NCBI GenBank assembly: GCA_021292105.1 | Contig: CM037860.1 | Coordinates: 17,440,698 to 17,504,697 of the forward strand | Source: Anadara kagoshimensis | Taxonomy: Eukaryota; Mollusca; Bivalvia; Arcoida; Arcidae | Length of the DNA stretch: 64,000 bases | Reading direction: 5' to 3' | In this document: positions 33,369 to 46,955 of the stretch, one piece after another | Position numbering within the stretch: the stretch's first letter is position 1 | Layout of the letters: each line of letters opens with the position of its first letter | Made by a program: the position numbers and the translations under genes | Notes under the pieces: generated by a model | The model's input: the letters and a program-made list of their open reading frames with translations, nothing else | Databases searched by the model: none | What the model was told of the DNA's origin: nothing

Positions 33369-36300
33369 CAAGGGGCCCAAAAGGGCCTGTGATGCTCAAC
33401 TGGCAGGTAATTTACACTTTTGATAAATAACATGCAAATCGTGTGAATTGGCATTCCACCTCCTTTTTGCAGTTGCAGTTGAAACCAAAGTGGTTTGAAA
33501 ATAAATCTGCATTGGTCTTTCGTGTTTTTGCTATTTATAAGAACTGGAGCCACATTGGATTTTGTCTGATATGCCAGACACAACTTTTGGATTACTGTTT
33601 CTTAAGGACTTTTCATGCTGTAATGGGTTAGAATTGACCAATTCAGAGAAGAAAATTTTGATTTGGTTGAAACAAATAGTAGTTGTATTAATATCTACAA
33701 CATTCTAATATACATACCTTTAGAAAATGTTTATAGTTTTCAAGATAATTAACCATTTCAGTATTATTTTGTATCAGTGACCTTGACCTTTGAACCCCTG
33801 GCCTTAATCTATATATCAAAATGATTGTTTCATCAATACCAACAATATTCTAATATACATGCCTATACAAAAAGTTTATACTTTTCAAGACAAGAGGCCC
33901 ATGGGCCTGATACGCTCACCTGATAACTAATGGCTAGCTGATAGATTTAAAGAAAACATAAAAACTAAACCCCAATGACTTTTTTCTATACATCATGATA
34001 ACCATTGTATCAATACCTACAACATTCTAATATACATGTCTATACAAAAGTTTATAGTTTTTGAGATAATTTACCATTTCAGTATTGTTTCCCATCTGTG
34101 ACCCTGACCTTTGAACCCATGACCTTTTTCTATATATCAAAATAATTGTTGTATCGATACCTACAACATTGTAATATACATGCCTATACAAAAAGTTTAT
34201 AGTTTTCGAGATAAAACATTTCGGTATTGTTTCGCATATGTGACCTTGACCTTTAAACCAATAACCTTTTTCTATACATCAAATGGATTGTTGTATCAAT
34301 ACCTACAACATTCTAATATACATGCCTATACAAAAAGTTTATAGTTTTCGAGATAATTAACCATTTCGGTATTGTTTTATTACTGTGACCTTGACCTTTG
34401 AACCCATGACCTTTTTCTATACATCAAAATGATTGTTGTATTGATACCTACAACATTCTAATATACATGCCTATACAAAATGTTTATAGTTTTAAAGATA
34501 ATTAACCATTTCGGTATTTTTTGCATCTGTGACCTTGACCTTTGAACCCATGACCTTTTTCTATATATCAAAATAATCGTTGTATCAATACCTACAATAT
34601 TCTCAAATACATGCCTATACAAAAAGTTTATAGTTTTCAAGATAATTAACCATTTCGGTATTGTTTCACATCTGTGACCTTGACCTTTGAACTCATGACC
34701 TTTTCTATACATCAAAATGATCGTTGTATCAATACCTACATCATTCTAATATACATGCCTATACAAAAAGTTTATAGTTTTCGAGATAATTAACCATTTC
34801 GGTATTGATTCGCATCTGTGACCTTGACCTTTGAACCATGACCTGTCTCTATACATCAAAATGATCGTTGTATAAATACCTATAACATTCTAATATACAT
34901 ACCTATACAAAATGTTTATAGTTTTCGAGATAATTAACCATTTCGGTATTGTTTCGCATCTGTGACCTTGACCTTTGAACCCATGACCTTTTTCTATACA
35001 TCAAAATGATCGTTGTATCAATACCTACAACATTCTAATATACATGCCTATACAAAAAGTTTATAGTTTTCGAGATAATAATTATAATCAGAGGTAAAAA
35101 AAATTAGGTCACGACCTTCACAATTGACCTTGACCTCATTTTGAAGATACTAACAAGAAGATGTCAAAACTGAAAACCCCATATCATTATCTGGTCAAAT
35201 AGTCAAGTTATAACAATTTGAAGCTATTTTAGGATTTTTTCAAAATTAAACGCAAAAACGTGTAACCTATTTTTTATCCGAATTTCACGAAATAAACAAA
35301 CTATAGGCTTAAGACCCTAGAGAAGCCAAATATCACATCAGATTTTTTCTCCAATCAGTACTTTCGGAGAAGAAAATTTTTTAAGATTTTTGCACCCCTA
35401 GGTCACCTTGACCTAGTTATGGTAGATATAGCAACGCCACGAACAAATCTGAATTGCACCGGTCCATATATACTTCTGACAAAGTTTCATTAAAAACTGT
35501 CCAGTAGTTTCAGAGGAGAAGTCGAAAATAGATGTTAACGACGCATGCACGCACATACACACGCTGCGCTATGCCATAAGCTCACATGACCTTTGGTCAG
35601 GTGAGCTAAAAATAAACCATTTAAGCATTCTTTTGTATGTGTGACCTTGACCTTTGAACCCATGACCTTTAACTATATACCAACATCAATACATACAATA
35701 TTCTTAATACATGCCTATACAAAAAGTTAATACTTTTCAAGATATTTAAGCATTCTTTTGCATGTGTGACCTTGACCTTTGAACCCATGACCTTAATCTA
35801 TATATATCAAAATGATTGTTGCATCAATACCAACAATATTCCAATAAAAAAATATGCCTATACAAAAAGTCAAATAGTTTTCCAAATAATTCACCATTTT
35901 AGGATTGTTTTGAATCTGTTACCTTGACCATTGAACTAATGACCTTTTACTATACATCAAAATGATGGTTGTTTCAAAACCGACAACATTCTAATATACA
36001 TGCCTATACAAAAAGTTAACATTTTCCAAGATAATTAACCATTTCAGTATTCTTTTGCATCTTTGACCTTGACCTTTGAACCCATGATCTTAATCTATAT
36101 ATCAAAATGATCGTAACATCAATACTAACAATATTCTAATATACATGTCTATACAAAAAGTCAATAGTTTTCCAGATAATTAACCATTTTGGTAATGTTT
36201 CACATCTGTGACCTTGACTTTTGAACTCATAACCTTTTTCTAAACATCAAAATGATCCTTGTATCAATACCTAAACATTCTCAAATACATGCCTATACAA

Positions 36301-36654
36301 AAAGTTAACAGTTTCCAAGATAATTACCAATTTCAGTATTCTTTAGCATCTGTGACCTTGAACTATGAACCCATGACCTTAATCTATATATAAAAATGAT
36401 TGTTACATCAATACTAACAATATTCTACTATACATGTCTATACAAAAAGTTGATAGTTTTCGAGATAATTTACCATTGTGGTATTGTTTTGCATCTGTGA
36501 CCTTGACCTTTGAAGGCATGATATTCATGAAGTTTCATCAAACTTGGCTCAGAAGTTTTGTCGGAGAAGATTTTTGAAAAATTGTTAACAGACGACGACG
36601 ACGGACACCTAGTGATGGCAATAGCTCACATAGACCTTTGTCCAGGTGAGCTAA
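33369..36654 (+). mobile_element. CAAGAGG-family element, copy B-outer (hosts a nested copy)
   Basis: A diverged start (CAAGGGGCCCAAAAGGGCC) is followed by ~145-bp units. The array is interrupted at 33890 by a younger copy and resumes at 35610 with TAAACCATTTAAGC. It then runs through seven more, more diverged units to the 3' hairpin and CTAA at about 36651-36654. The left flank differs from other copies, so the outer 5' end could belong to a related subfamily. Confidence 0.6.
33891..35609 (+). mobile_element. CAAGAGG-family element, copy B-inner (nested)
   Basis: A complete copy: CAAGAGGCCCATGGGCC at 33891, nine ~145-bp units, the right-flank module from about 35090, and the terminal hairpin with CTAA at 35606-35609. 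It sits inside a tandem unit of the outer copy: TTTTCAAGA before it and TAAACCATTT after it are halves of the unit's TTTTCAAGATAATTAACCAT block. Confidence 0.8.
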
Positions 36655-36965
36655 AAACCCATAATCTATTTTTGTCAGAATTCCACAAAATGTATAAACT
36701 TAGAGGTTAAGACCAAATATCAAATCAGATTTTGCCTGCAAAGACTGGTTCTGGAAAGATTTTTTGAGGATTTTTTCAATTTTTAGTAACGGCAGCCATC
36801 TTGGATATCCAATTGCCATGATTTGTACAAACTACAGTCGGACTTTAGCAAGGATTTTGGAAAGCAAATTAGGTTTCAAAAGGCCTGGTAGTTTCAGAGT
36901 TTTTGCTGTTCATGGACAGATGTATGCACGCATCATGCAAATAGCTCATCTGGTCACAAGACATA
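36655..36965 (+). mobile_element. Right-end remnant of a related element
   Basis: Contains diverged versions of the right-flank module (CAAATATCAAATCAGATTTT, TAACGGCAGCCATCTTGG, AATAGCTCATCTGG) but no complete terminus. Confidence 0.5.
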
Positions 36966-37348
36966 TTTTAAGCCAAACAAATCAATTTATTTTAATACAT
37001 CTATTTTATTCATAAGTTTTCTCGCTTTTGTTTTACATTGATAAGAAAGTTTGTATTTTTCTACAGAAATGAAATTATACTAAACAACTCCATCGTGTAT
37101 TTAAATATGACTAAGGTCTCCCATTGGTCATTTCCAATTTTGTATTGAGTTATTGTATTGGCCTATCTGTCTTTGTTTTTTATTCACACTATACAGTCTT
37201 TGATTGTTTGTATTGAACTCAATCATTCAGTTCATTTGTTTATCACGGTTATATCAGCTTTCAGTTGTAAAATTGTGGTATTTGTATATATATTATCAAC
37301 ACATTAAAACATTCAAACAAAATAATATACATTTACATTAACAGTCCC

Positions 37349-37479
37349 TCATAGTTTCGGAACGTCATAATAAAGTGTAGAATCAGTCTCTTTGAGATTT
37401 TCTTTGACAATCGTTTTCATACCCACAGCAGCCATACTAAAGATAGCTCCAGTAATGATAGCAATTTTGTATCTTCGAG
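37349..37479 (-). CDS. NDUFA11: NDUFA11, exon 4 (C-terminus)
   Basis: Last coding exon, 131 bases, after acceptor ATGTTTCAG (AG at 37481-37480). Two bases complete a split Ser codon from exon 3. It encodes RRYKIAIITGAIFSMAAVGM (the last membrane helix) and a short polar tail ending YYDVPKL, with stop TGA at 37351-37349. See exon 1 for the gene overview. Confidence 0.8.
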
Positions 37480-37839
37480 CTGAAACATAGATATAATAGC
37501 TATCATGCATTGAAATCTTAAAGTAAATAAAGGATATTTTGTTATAGTGTAATAAATAGTTTTGGAATGATGCAGGATCCACCATTTGTACAAACCTGGT
37601 ATTTGGGCTCCACCTGATATTATATGCTAAATATTAAAGCTTTAGGCCCAACAGTTTCTGATAAGAAGATTTTCAAAATTGATTTCCCATAAAAATCTAT
37701 ATATGCTCCCTGGAATGGGGCCAAAACTGGTATGGGGGGCACTATTAGTAAAAACTTGGTCAGGTACACTAGCTGATATCAAATGCTTAATATTAAAGCT
37801 ATAAAACAGTACTTACAGATTTTGAAAAAAAAATTTTCA

Positions 37840-38320
37840 TAAAAAGTCTATGCTGATGTATTTGAACCAATGACCTTCATTCATATATATCAAAATGATT
37901 GTTGTGCAAATGCCTACAATATTCTAATATACATGCCTATACAAAAAATTTATAGTTTTCAAGATATATTGACAAATACATTAATTTCAGCAATTTCCCC
38001 CTGAAGTACCTTGCCATTTTCCCATTTTGGCCTCTATAGTTACGATTTGTGCAAATCTTAAACTAGGTGCCCTAAGTATATTATACATGAAATATCTAAG
38101 CTATATTCTTGTAAGCTGTAAGATTTTCACAAATTTTCCCTTTATGGGGCCCAAAGGGGCCATAAGTTTTTCATTTGTGCAAATCTGAAAGCCCCTTAAC
38201 TAGACATCATTATTGCCAAATATCATCAAATTTGGCTATGTAGTTTTGGAGGAGTTGATTAAAATGTGAAAATTTTACATATGAAACATGATTAACAATG
38301 CATAAAGGACGAAGATAGAA
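37840..38320 (+). mobile_element. Truncated element related to copy E
   Basis: One ~145-bp-type unit (AATGACCTTCATTCATATAT, TCTAATATACATGCCTATAC) is followed by the distinctive 'TTGACAAATACATTAATTT', 'CCCATTTTGGCC' and 'AAAGGGGCCATAAG' flank also seen at 52190-52510. No terminal hairpin. Confidence 0.55.
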
Positions 38321-39799
38321 TTTTAAATTGAAACTTACCCTAGGCCTAGTTTGATCTTCAATAAAAACATACATTTAGTTCTTAGAATTGATACATTCTT
38401 TTAATGTTGGAATATGAAAAAAATTAAAGAGTACCTGTAACGAAAATTTTTTATTTCATATTTGTCTTAAATACTATTTAAATATCACAATATCGAAAAC
38501 CGCATCAACATTGATGACCAAATAAGAAAGTTATAGCGGTTTGAAGGCCTTGAATTTGGCCCTCTCTGGGTACCTGTTGTAAGTGAAACGACCCATATCG
38601 AGGCTGATCCGTTTGTGACGTCATTTAAGTAACTGTTGTAGTAACTAACATGGCAGACAGTACTAATGATGCTAATGTAGCGACGTATTATATGATGAAT
38701 GGACAAAAAATTAACTACTCTGGTGTTCATCTGTATGTCATATGATTCCTCATTATTTTGGGAAGAAATAGACAACCTTAAATTTGATGAAATTGGCGTT
38801 TAGCTGTATTTATTCGATCCAAAACAGACAATGATATGATGTACTTAACCAAGTGGAGACCCAGAATTTCTGAATGTTAGCCTAGACATAACCAAATATA
38901 TGCGTCGTGTAATTTATCAAAAATATACAAAAATTTATTGTTATTTGTTAAAATTTTAAAATTAATTTTAATATTAAATTATATTGAACCTGCTACTGAC
39001 ATCCTGAAAATTTTCAACCCAACATCGAACGTGGCACTGCAGTTGTTCACACTATTCAAGATTTTTACTAAGTTAACTTTTTTTTTTACAAATGTTCAGT
39101 ATCTAATGTTAATAAATAAATAAATAGATAAATGTGATGTTGACAATTTACGAAAATTAATTGTCACTTGTTAAAATTGTAAAATTAAATCATACAGAAC
39201 CTGCTAGACAGCACACCCTGCAAAATTTTCAACCAAACATCATGAAACGTGGCACCGGCTTCAAATACAACACAGGCAGTCGTTCACACAATTAAATATG
39301 TTTTTACTAAGTTAACTTATTGAATATATTTTTTTTATCAAACATTAAAGATTAAATGACCGGTGGTAAAATTTTATTTAAAATGCTATTTTTCACAAGA
39401 ATACAATACCTGGGTCCCCTGCCGGTCAAGCAGTATACTAGTATACTGTATATGAAATTGCAATATTTTCAAACATTCAGGGCTGTTCCACAATTAAATG
39501 TGTGGGAGGTCGGGAGGAACATTTTTTTACCCCACCACCCATCTTTTTTTCTTTTCTATTTTTCCTGTTGCAATTATATCAAAAATACTACAATCTAAAA
39601 TCAAACAAATACCTATTAAGTTTAACATATATAAGTTTATCTAAAATGTACGAGACAATATTACTGTACAGTTTTTGTTTAAAAATCATATTCAAGTTTC
39701 ATATTCTAGTTTACATACTGTATAATAACACGTACCTTATTGCAGAGATGTACATGTAAGAAAATGGTCAGAATAGGGGACAGGAAAAACACAAGATGA

Positions 39800-41486
39800 T
39801 GCTTACAAAGTCAATTTTTTAATAAAACAGAGTCATTAATGTGGTCAAAGTCCCATAACTCCAACAAAAAGTATCAACCAAGGCTGATTTTTGAACTTGA
39901 CTAAGGTATTAGTGGTATAAACATTTGGTATAAATTTCATGTAAATCTGTCAAAATTTGTAGGCATGAGAGCGCTTACAAGGTCAATTTTTTGATAAAAC
40001 GGAGTCATTATTGTGGTCAAAGTCCCATAACTCAAACAACAAGAGGCCCATGGGCCTTATACCCTCACCTGATAACTAATGGCTAGCTGATAGATTTAAA
40101 GACAACGTAAATACTAAACCCCAATGACTGTTTGATTGTTTTATCGATACCTACAACATTCTAATATACATCCTTGTACAAAAAGTTAATAGTTTTCGAG
40201 ATAATTAACCATTTCGGTATTGTTTTCGCATCTGTGACCTTGACCTTTGAACCCATGACCTTTTTCTTTACATCAAAATGATCGTTGTATCAATACGTAC
40301 AACATTCTAATATACATGCCTATACAAAAAGTTTATAGTTTTCGAGATAATTAACCATTTTGGTGTCGTTTCGCATCTGTGACCTTGACCTTTGAACCCA
40401 TGACCTTTTTCTATACATCAAAATGATTGTTGTATCAATACCTACAACATTCTAATATACATGCCTATACAAAAAATTTATAGTTTTCGAGATAATTAAC
40501 ATTTTCGGTATTGTTTCGCATCTGTGACCTTGACCTTTGAACTCATGACCTTTTTCTAATACCTACAACATTCTTATATACATGCCTATACAAAAAGTTA
40601 ATAGTTTTCGAGATAATTAACCATTTCAGTATTGTTTTGCATCTGTGACCTTGACCTTTGAACCCATGACCTTTTTCTATACATCAAAATGATCGTCGTA
40701 TCAATACCTACAACATTCTAATATACATGCCTATACAAAAAGTTTATAGTTTTCGAGATAATTAACCATTTTGGTATTGTTTCGCATCTGTGACCTTGAC
40801 CTTTGAACCCATGACCTTTTTCTATACATCAAAATGATCGTTGTATCAATATCAACAACATTCTAATATAAATGCCTATACAAAAAGTTTATAGTTTTCG
40901 AGATAATTAACCATTTTGGTATTGTTTCGCATCCGTGACCTTGACCTTTGAACCCATGACCTTTTTCTATACATCAAAATGATCGTTGTAACAATATCTA
41001 CAACATTCTAATATACATGACTATACAAAAAGTTTATAGTTTTAGAGATAATAAGTATAATCAGAGGTAAAAACAATTAGGTCACGACCTTCACAATTGA
41101 CCTTGACCTCATTTTGAAGATACTAACAAGAAGATGTCAAAACTGAAAACCCCATGTCATTATCTGGTCAAGTAGTCAAGTTATAACAATTTGAAGCTAT
41201 TTTACGATTTTTTTCAAAATTAAACGCAAAAACGCGTAACCCATTTTTCGACCGAATTTCACGAAATGAACAAACTACAGGCTTAAGACCCTAGAGAAGC
41301 CAAATATCACATCAGATTTTTTCTCCAATCAATACTTTCGGAGAAGAAGATTTTTTAAGATTTTTGCACCCCTAGGTCACCTTGACCTAGTTATGGTAGC
41401 CATGGCAATGCCACGAACAAATCTGAATTGCACCGACCCAGACATGCTTCTGACCAAGTCTCGTTGAAATCTGCCCAGTGGTTCGT

Positions 41487-41525
<39 letters not shown>

Positions 41526-41542
41526 GACGACAGACAACGGAC

Positions 41543-41574
<32 letters not shown>

Positions 41575-41900
41575 TGGCTCAGGTGAGCTAAAAAGTAATA
41601 ACCAAGGCTGATTTTCGAACTTAACCAAGATATTAGTGATATAAACATTTGGTATAAATTTCATGAAAATCTGTCAAAATTTGTAGGCATGAGAGCGATT
41701 ACAAGGTCAAGTTTTGGATAAATCGGAGTCATTATTGTGGTCAAAGTCCCATAACTTCAACAAAAAGTATCGACCAAGGCTGATTTTTGAATTTGACCAA
41801 GATATTAGTGGTATAAACATTTGGTATAAATTTCATGTAAATCTGTCAAAATTTGTAGGCATGAAAGCGCTTACAAAAAAGTGTGACGGACGGACACACG
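39800..41900 (+). repeat. ~170-bp tandem repeat (interrupted by copy C)
   Basis: The units carry GGAGTCATTATTGTGGTCAA, AGTCCCATAACTCCAACAAA, ATTTGGTATAAATTTCATG and TCTGTCAAAATTTGTAGGCA. Three units are visible: about 39810-39975, then 39980-40039 continued at 41592-41706, then about 41707-41875. The block ends in a GACGGACGGACACACGGACA tail. Its intact first unit serves as an empty-site reference for copy C. Confidence 0.8.
40040..41591 (+). mobile_element. CAAGAGG-family element, copy C
   Basis: Full copy: start CAAGAGGCCCATGGGCC, six to seven ~145-bp units that are unusually uniform, right-flank module from about 41055, a GACGACGACGACGACAGAC stretch, then the hairpin (GCTCACTTGAGCC / GGCTCAGGTGAGC) and CTAA at 41588-41591. 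The flanks ...CATAACTCAAACAA and AAAGTAATAACCAAGG join to give the same sequence as the undisturbed neighbouring repeat unit. The insertion therefore left no duplication beyond the ambiguous A-run. Confidence 0.85.
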
Positions 41901-42521
41901 GACACCCAAAAATTAGATAATATTGTCAGTTATCAGTCTATTCATACTCCCGTAACTCTAGTTTTTTATACATAATTATTTTTTCACAATCAGTTTACCT
42001 GTGTGAAATTCTAAATCCAAGTCAACATCAAACAATTCAGATAGTATATTTACAGGTGTCATAAAAGTACTCTATCCACACGTCAATCACTTTTGTTAAT
42101 TGTAAGAACACATCCTGTTGATTAAAGGTACGGGTCTCAATCTAAGGAATGTCTAATAAACAAACTTTTTATCAAGTGGACTAATAATAATTTGCTTAAT
42201 TATTGGTAGGTGTCAGTCGGATGTAAATTCCACTTCATCAAATGAATTTATCATGAAATATAAAAAGAATTTTTAGCTGGTTCATTATATAAGTAATGTA
42301 GATAACTAGTATTCTGCGGGGTCTGCTTACTTAAATGACATTACTGCACGGGGTCCCCAAAACCAAGCTTTTTGATTTAGATCAACGGGAGGTGTATTAC
42401 AAACTCGCTGATATCTCCCTTATTTCGGCATGGATTTTTATAAAATTTTCGCATTACATCATATTTCAGTATGGAGAATAACATATGTAAAAATCAAAAA
42501 TCGTTACAGGTACTCTTTAAA

Positions 42522-43786
42522 TTGAACCTGATCAATTCCAATCCTTCAACTTGACCAGAAGTAATAACTGACTACTTCAGGACATGCGAATGGTGCTTTG
42601 TCATCTAATTCTTTAGTTTACAGAATTACTTAAAGCTTTGCTTTATATTAACTTGTATTTCATGCCAGTATTGTTTTTTGTTTTGTTTCAGATTTTAGAA
42701 AATGTTTGACCCATTTGTTGTTAACTCTGATCCATTTATAAGGTGGTGGTGGTGTGGTGGGGGGGGGGGGATAATGCATAATTTTCTTATATCTTGAGCT
42801 TGAATAAACAACATTATAGTTTTTAAATCTCTACACTTTTTTTTACTTTAAATCTAACAGAGCTCAAAATGATGTTTCATCTTTTCTTTTCTTCAATCTA
42901 CAATAAGTCTGTGTGTTAACTTGTTTTTGTTCCTAAGATAGAGTAGTGATTATCAGCAGATTTATTTTCTAATATATGGAACATGCATCTATGTTGTCTA
43001 GTACAAGCATCAGCTTTTATCAGGTATGTTTGCGCTGGAATTCATATTCAAACAAGTTGTGTATTCAAAGAAAACAACTTTTGCCTCCTCATTTGTAGGT
43101 AAACCTACCTCGTCAATAGGTCTGAATGATTTCCTTGTTCTTTGTCAATGTAGTGTTTGATTACAGGTAATGTTCCTCTTTTTGAGTCCCTCTATCTACT
43201 GCACTTCTCAATGTTCTGATTGACTGGTATCCTTTATCTTTTACGAGTTTGTTTGACCAAGTATCTCAAGCCATAAAGATGATAATGTTTCAATCATGTT
43301 ACCTATGTTTACCACCAGTTCTTTGTTGTATAGTTGATAGCTTGCAGTGATGTATAACAATACAATGTCTCATGTTATCCATCTACAAGCCAAGTTTTGA
43401 CATAACATCATCAGTGTCCCCTATTCTTGAATTGGTCTAACTGTAAAGCAGTCATTTATGGTCTCTGACTTAATTTACTTTAGGCAGGTTGTTGAAGAAT
43501 GTGAGGAAATGAGTCTTTTAAATTTTGAGGAGAGTGTGAACATCAAATAGTGTGTATTGTTATCTGTTGGTAAGGGAATCCCTTATACATCAAATACGGT
43601 AACAATATACATGTAGTTGGTATAATAACTTCTGTATCACTTTCTTTCAATACTTGTTATTTGTCTACAGGACCTGTTCCCAGTTTTAATGATATTGATT
43701 CAACAGACAGATTCTAACTAGCAGTACGCCAGTTTATAACACCCTTCATGAATACCGGTATCTGGCACTGTTAATTTTTTTAAAAA
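42522..43786. other. NDUFA11 intron 3 sequence, nothing recognised
   Basis: AT-rich, with a 9-10 base G-run near 42760. No exon, MITE or tandem repeat with clear boundaries was seen. Confidence 0.4.
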
Positions 43787-45335
43787 CAAGAGGCCCATGG
43801 GCCTTAACGCTCACCTGTGACCTTTGAACCCATGAGCTTCATTCAAATATCAAAATGATAATTAGGCCAATATTCTAATATACATCCCTATACAAAAAGT
43901 TTATAGTTTTTGAGATAAATAATCATCTCAGTACTTGTTTGTATCTGTGATCTTGACATTTAAACTCATGCTCTTCATTCATATATCAAAATGACCACTG
44001 TGCCAGTACCAACAATATTCTAATATACATGCCTATACAAAAAGTTAATAGTTTTCAAGATAATTAATTAGATATTCTTTTGCATCTGTGACCTTGACCT
44101 TTGAACCCATGACCTTCATTCATATATCAAAATGATCATTAGGATAATACCTAAATATTCTAATATACATGTCTATACAAAAGGTTAATAGTTTTTGAGA
44201 TAAATAATCATTTCAGAACTTGTTCACATCTGTGACCTTGACCTTTGAACCCATAACCTTCATTCATATATAAAAATGATTGTAAGGCTAATACCTACAA
44301 TATTCTAATATACATGCATATACAAAAAGTTAACAGTTTTCAAGATAATTAATCATTCAGGTATTCATTCACATCTGTGACCTTGACCTTTGAACCCATG
44401 ACCTTCATTCATATATCAAAATGATCATTAGGATAATACCTAAAATATTCTAATATACATGCCTATACAAAAAGTCTATAGTTTTTGAGATAAATAATCA
44501 TTTCAGTTCTTGTTTACATCTGTGACCTTGACCTTTGAACTCATGACCTTTATTTATATATCAAAATGACCATTGGGCCATTACCTACAATATTCTAATA
44601 TACATGCCTATACAAAAAGTTCATAGTTTTGCAGATAATTAACTATTTTGGTAAACTTGTACATCTGTGACCTTGACCTTTGAACCCATGACCTTAATCA
44701 ATATATCAAATGATCGTCATGTCAATACCTACAATTAACCAAAAATCCTACATCATTATCACCAGAAATGTTTAAAAAATAGCATTTTTTATCACGGGTC
44801 AAAAACTGGGACATGAACCTTGACCTTTGACCTTGACATCAATCGGAAGAATATCGCAAGACAGATCAACAGTGAAAACTCCATACAAGTATCTTCAGCC
44901 ATTATGAAGTTATAACAATAAATGTCTCATTTTAAAATTACATAATTTTTACGCAAAAAAACACGTAACCTATGTTTCGTCCAATTTTATATGAAAAACA
45001 CAATTTTAGTGCATCTAGGTATCCTGAATCCAAAAAACTAATTAAAATTTGCCTGCACCTTTTGGTTTCAGAGAGAGAAGATTTTTTTTGTCTTTTGGCT
45101 ATTTATAGTAACGGCAGCCATATTGTTGGGCGTGGTCAAACCCCGAACACAATTTTGAAAGGCTGTTACCCAGGCATAATAATCACCAAGTTTCATCAAA
45201 TTTGGCTCAGTAGTTTTGGAGAAGAAGATTAAAATGTAAAGTTTACGCATGACACACGACGGACGACGTACGACGGACGACGGACGGTGATAGATAGCAA
45301 TAGCTCATCTGAGCCTTTCGGCTCAGGTGAGCTAA
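43787..45335 (+). mobile_element. CAAGAGG-family element, copy D
   Basis: Start CAAGAGGCCCATGGGCC at 43787. The core has about seven units of a variant type (TTCATTCATATATCAAAATG and GAGATAAATAATCAT instead of the consensus). The right flank carries TAACGGCAGCCATATTG, a repeated ACGACGGACGACG tail and the terminal hairpin (CTCATCTGAGCC / GGCTCAGGTGAG) with CTAA at 45332-45335. It represents a distinct subfamily. Confidence 0.8.
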
Positions 45336-46627
45336 AAAGGTTATTTTGTAATCACATGACAATTATGATGTGATAATGCATTTTGTAGCTCTTTCCCCGT
45401 GATTACAAAAGTTTATATATTTAATAGATTGGATGGTGTGTTGAATACGAAATGCAACATCACATCGTACTTCACATGTCACGTTTAAGATAACGTTTTG
45501 AGGTTTGACATGGTATATTAATTTTTGAATTTTCTATTTCTATTTTAAATTTTTGAATATTTTGTTTAATTTGTAAAAGCTGCAGTGTCAGATAGTCAAA
45601 ACGGGCGTCCAGTAACGTAATGTCATCTTGTTAAAGTGAATCAATAGCATGAAATCTGTTGAACATACTGGAACATTCTATTCCTAGGAATAGTAATAGA
45701 CAATCCTTGTAAAAGGTAACAAACAAGTTGATGTACAAACTCCAGTTTTATGACATAAGGTCTGAATAAGTGACTCTCTTACCAACAGTTATCAATGCAA
45801 CATTGTTAGGGTCACATCCTTGTCAGAATTTAACATATTCTTTATTCAATGCCACATCTGATGGCCAAATCGTCAGAATTTAACATAACATCATCAAGAA
45901 TCATATTTCTCAGAGGACCTCCATGACATGAACCAATCAAAGACCATGCCTTTTCTTTAGGGTGACTAATGTAGAGTTAGAGATATTGTAGTAGAACTTG
46001 CCTACAACTTGGGCGGCATATGAATAACAATTTGGTTTCTCAAGAAGATAAAAACGTTAAGTGAAAATATTGTTTTCATCACAGCTTGAGATAATTTTTC
46101 ACTTAGATAAACCCTTAGAGGATAATGATTATGAGAACTAGTCAGATTTAACTTTGGGATGTACAGTAGATAGAAAAGGCGTTAATAAGATGGACACTAT
46201 TTGTGACACTTGCATAGAACTATCAAAAGTGGGGATTAGAATAGCCTCAATAAAACATTATATATATTCTATGGAAAATATCAAAGAGTCACTGAAAAGA
46301 CTGTGGTTTGTCCAGTTCCAAATTATGTGCTGGAACTCAAACATAAGTCATAAAATGATGATATAACAGCATGATATCAACCCTATGTGTTTTCCTTACC
46401 AACCCGGGAATTAAAATCTGTATTCTATACCTGGAAGATTCGTGAGCTCAACAACTTCCAGTCGAGATGAAATAAAAGGTTAAATCATTTTGAGCTAGAT
46501 TGTAATATAATAATAAAATGACGAACAGTTGACCACCTGATAAACGTTAACAAATTGGACCAAAACAATATCTTAAAACCAGGACCTGATAAAACAAGTA
46601 GATAATAAAGCATAATTTGCATGACCG

Positions 46628-46955
46628 GAAGTGACCGGAAGCAGACAGTAGTCACTTCCAGACCAGAAGCAGACAGTAGTCACTTCCGCTCAAGTTATGG
46701 GGCTGAAATTGATCAGTTTTTATTTAAAGGTTATCTCATATCTCAATGTAAAATTAAACAGAATGCATGAGTTTTAAGAGCTAAGCATGTGTTTTTATTT
46801 CAAGGATGAAGCACAATTTAGTGACCTGAAACTGACTGTAACCACTTCCTTTCAAATTATGGGATTGAAATTGATCAGTTTTTATTTAAAGGTTATAATA
46901 TGTAAATAAAAGGAACGTATGAATTCTAAGAGCTAAACATGTGTTTTATTCAAGC
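46628..46955. repeat. Tandem duplication, ~150-bp units plus a short inner duplication
   Basis: AAATTGATCAGTTTTTATTT, AAAGGTTAT, and AAGAGCTAARCATGTGTTTT recur about 165 bases apart. At the left edge GAAGCAGACAGTAGTCACTT is duplicated 32 bases apart. Confidence 0.75.

Larger units (their letters stand above)
38424..42521. mobile_element. 4.1-kb inverted-repeat element with nested insertions
   Basis: TTAAAGAGTACCTGTAACGA at the left recurs inverted at the right end (TCGTTACAGGTACTCTTTAA). Diverged similarity continues inward for perhaps 200 bases (for example GTCATTTAAGTAA near 38622 and its inverted copy near 42330). A possible 3-base AAT duplication flanks it, but this is uncertain. The interior has no transposase I can see. 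Much of it is a ~170-bp tandem repeat into which CAAGAGG copy C was inserted. All of this lies in NDUFA11 intron 3. Confidence 0.6.

Noticed and set aside
33891-35609. CRISPR-like regularly spaced repeats
   Set aside because: The ~145-bp units are wholly repeated with no unique spacers, in a eukaryotic context with element termini; this is a tandem-repeat transposon core.
41377-41664. 95-codon minus-strand frame over the end of copy C
   Set aside because: It reads through the GAC-repeat and terminal hairpin of the element; the Arg-rich run (RRRRRK) is the GACGACGAC microsatellite on the other strand.
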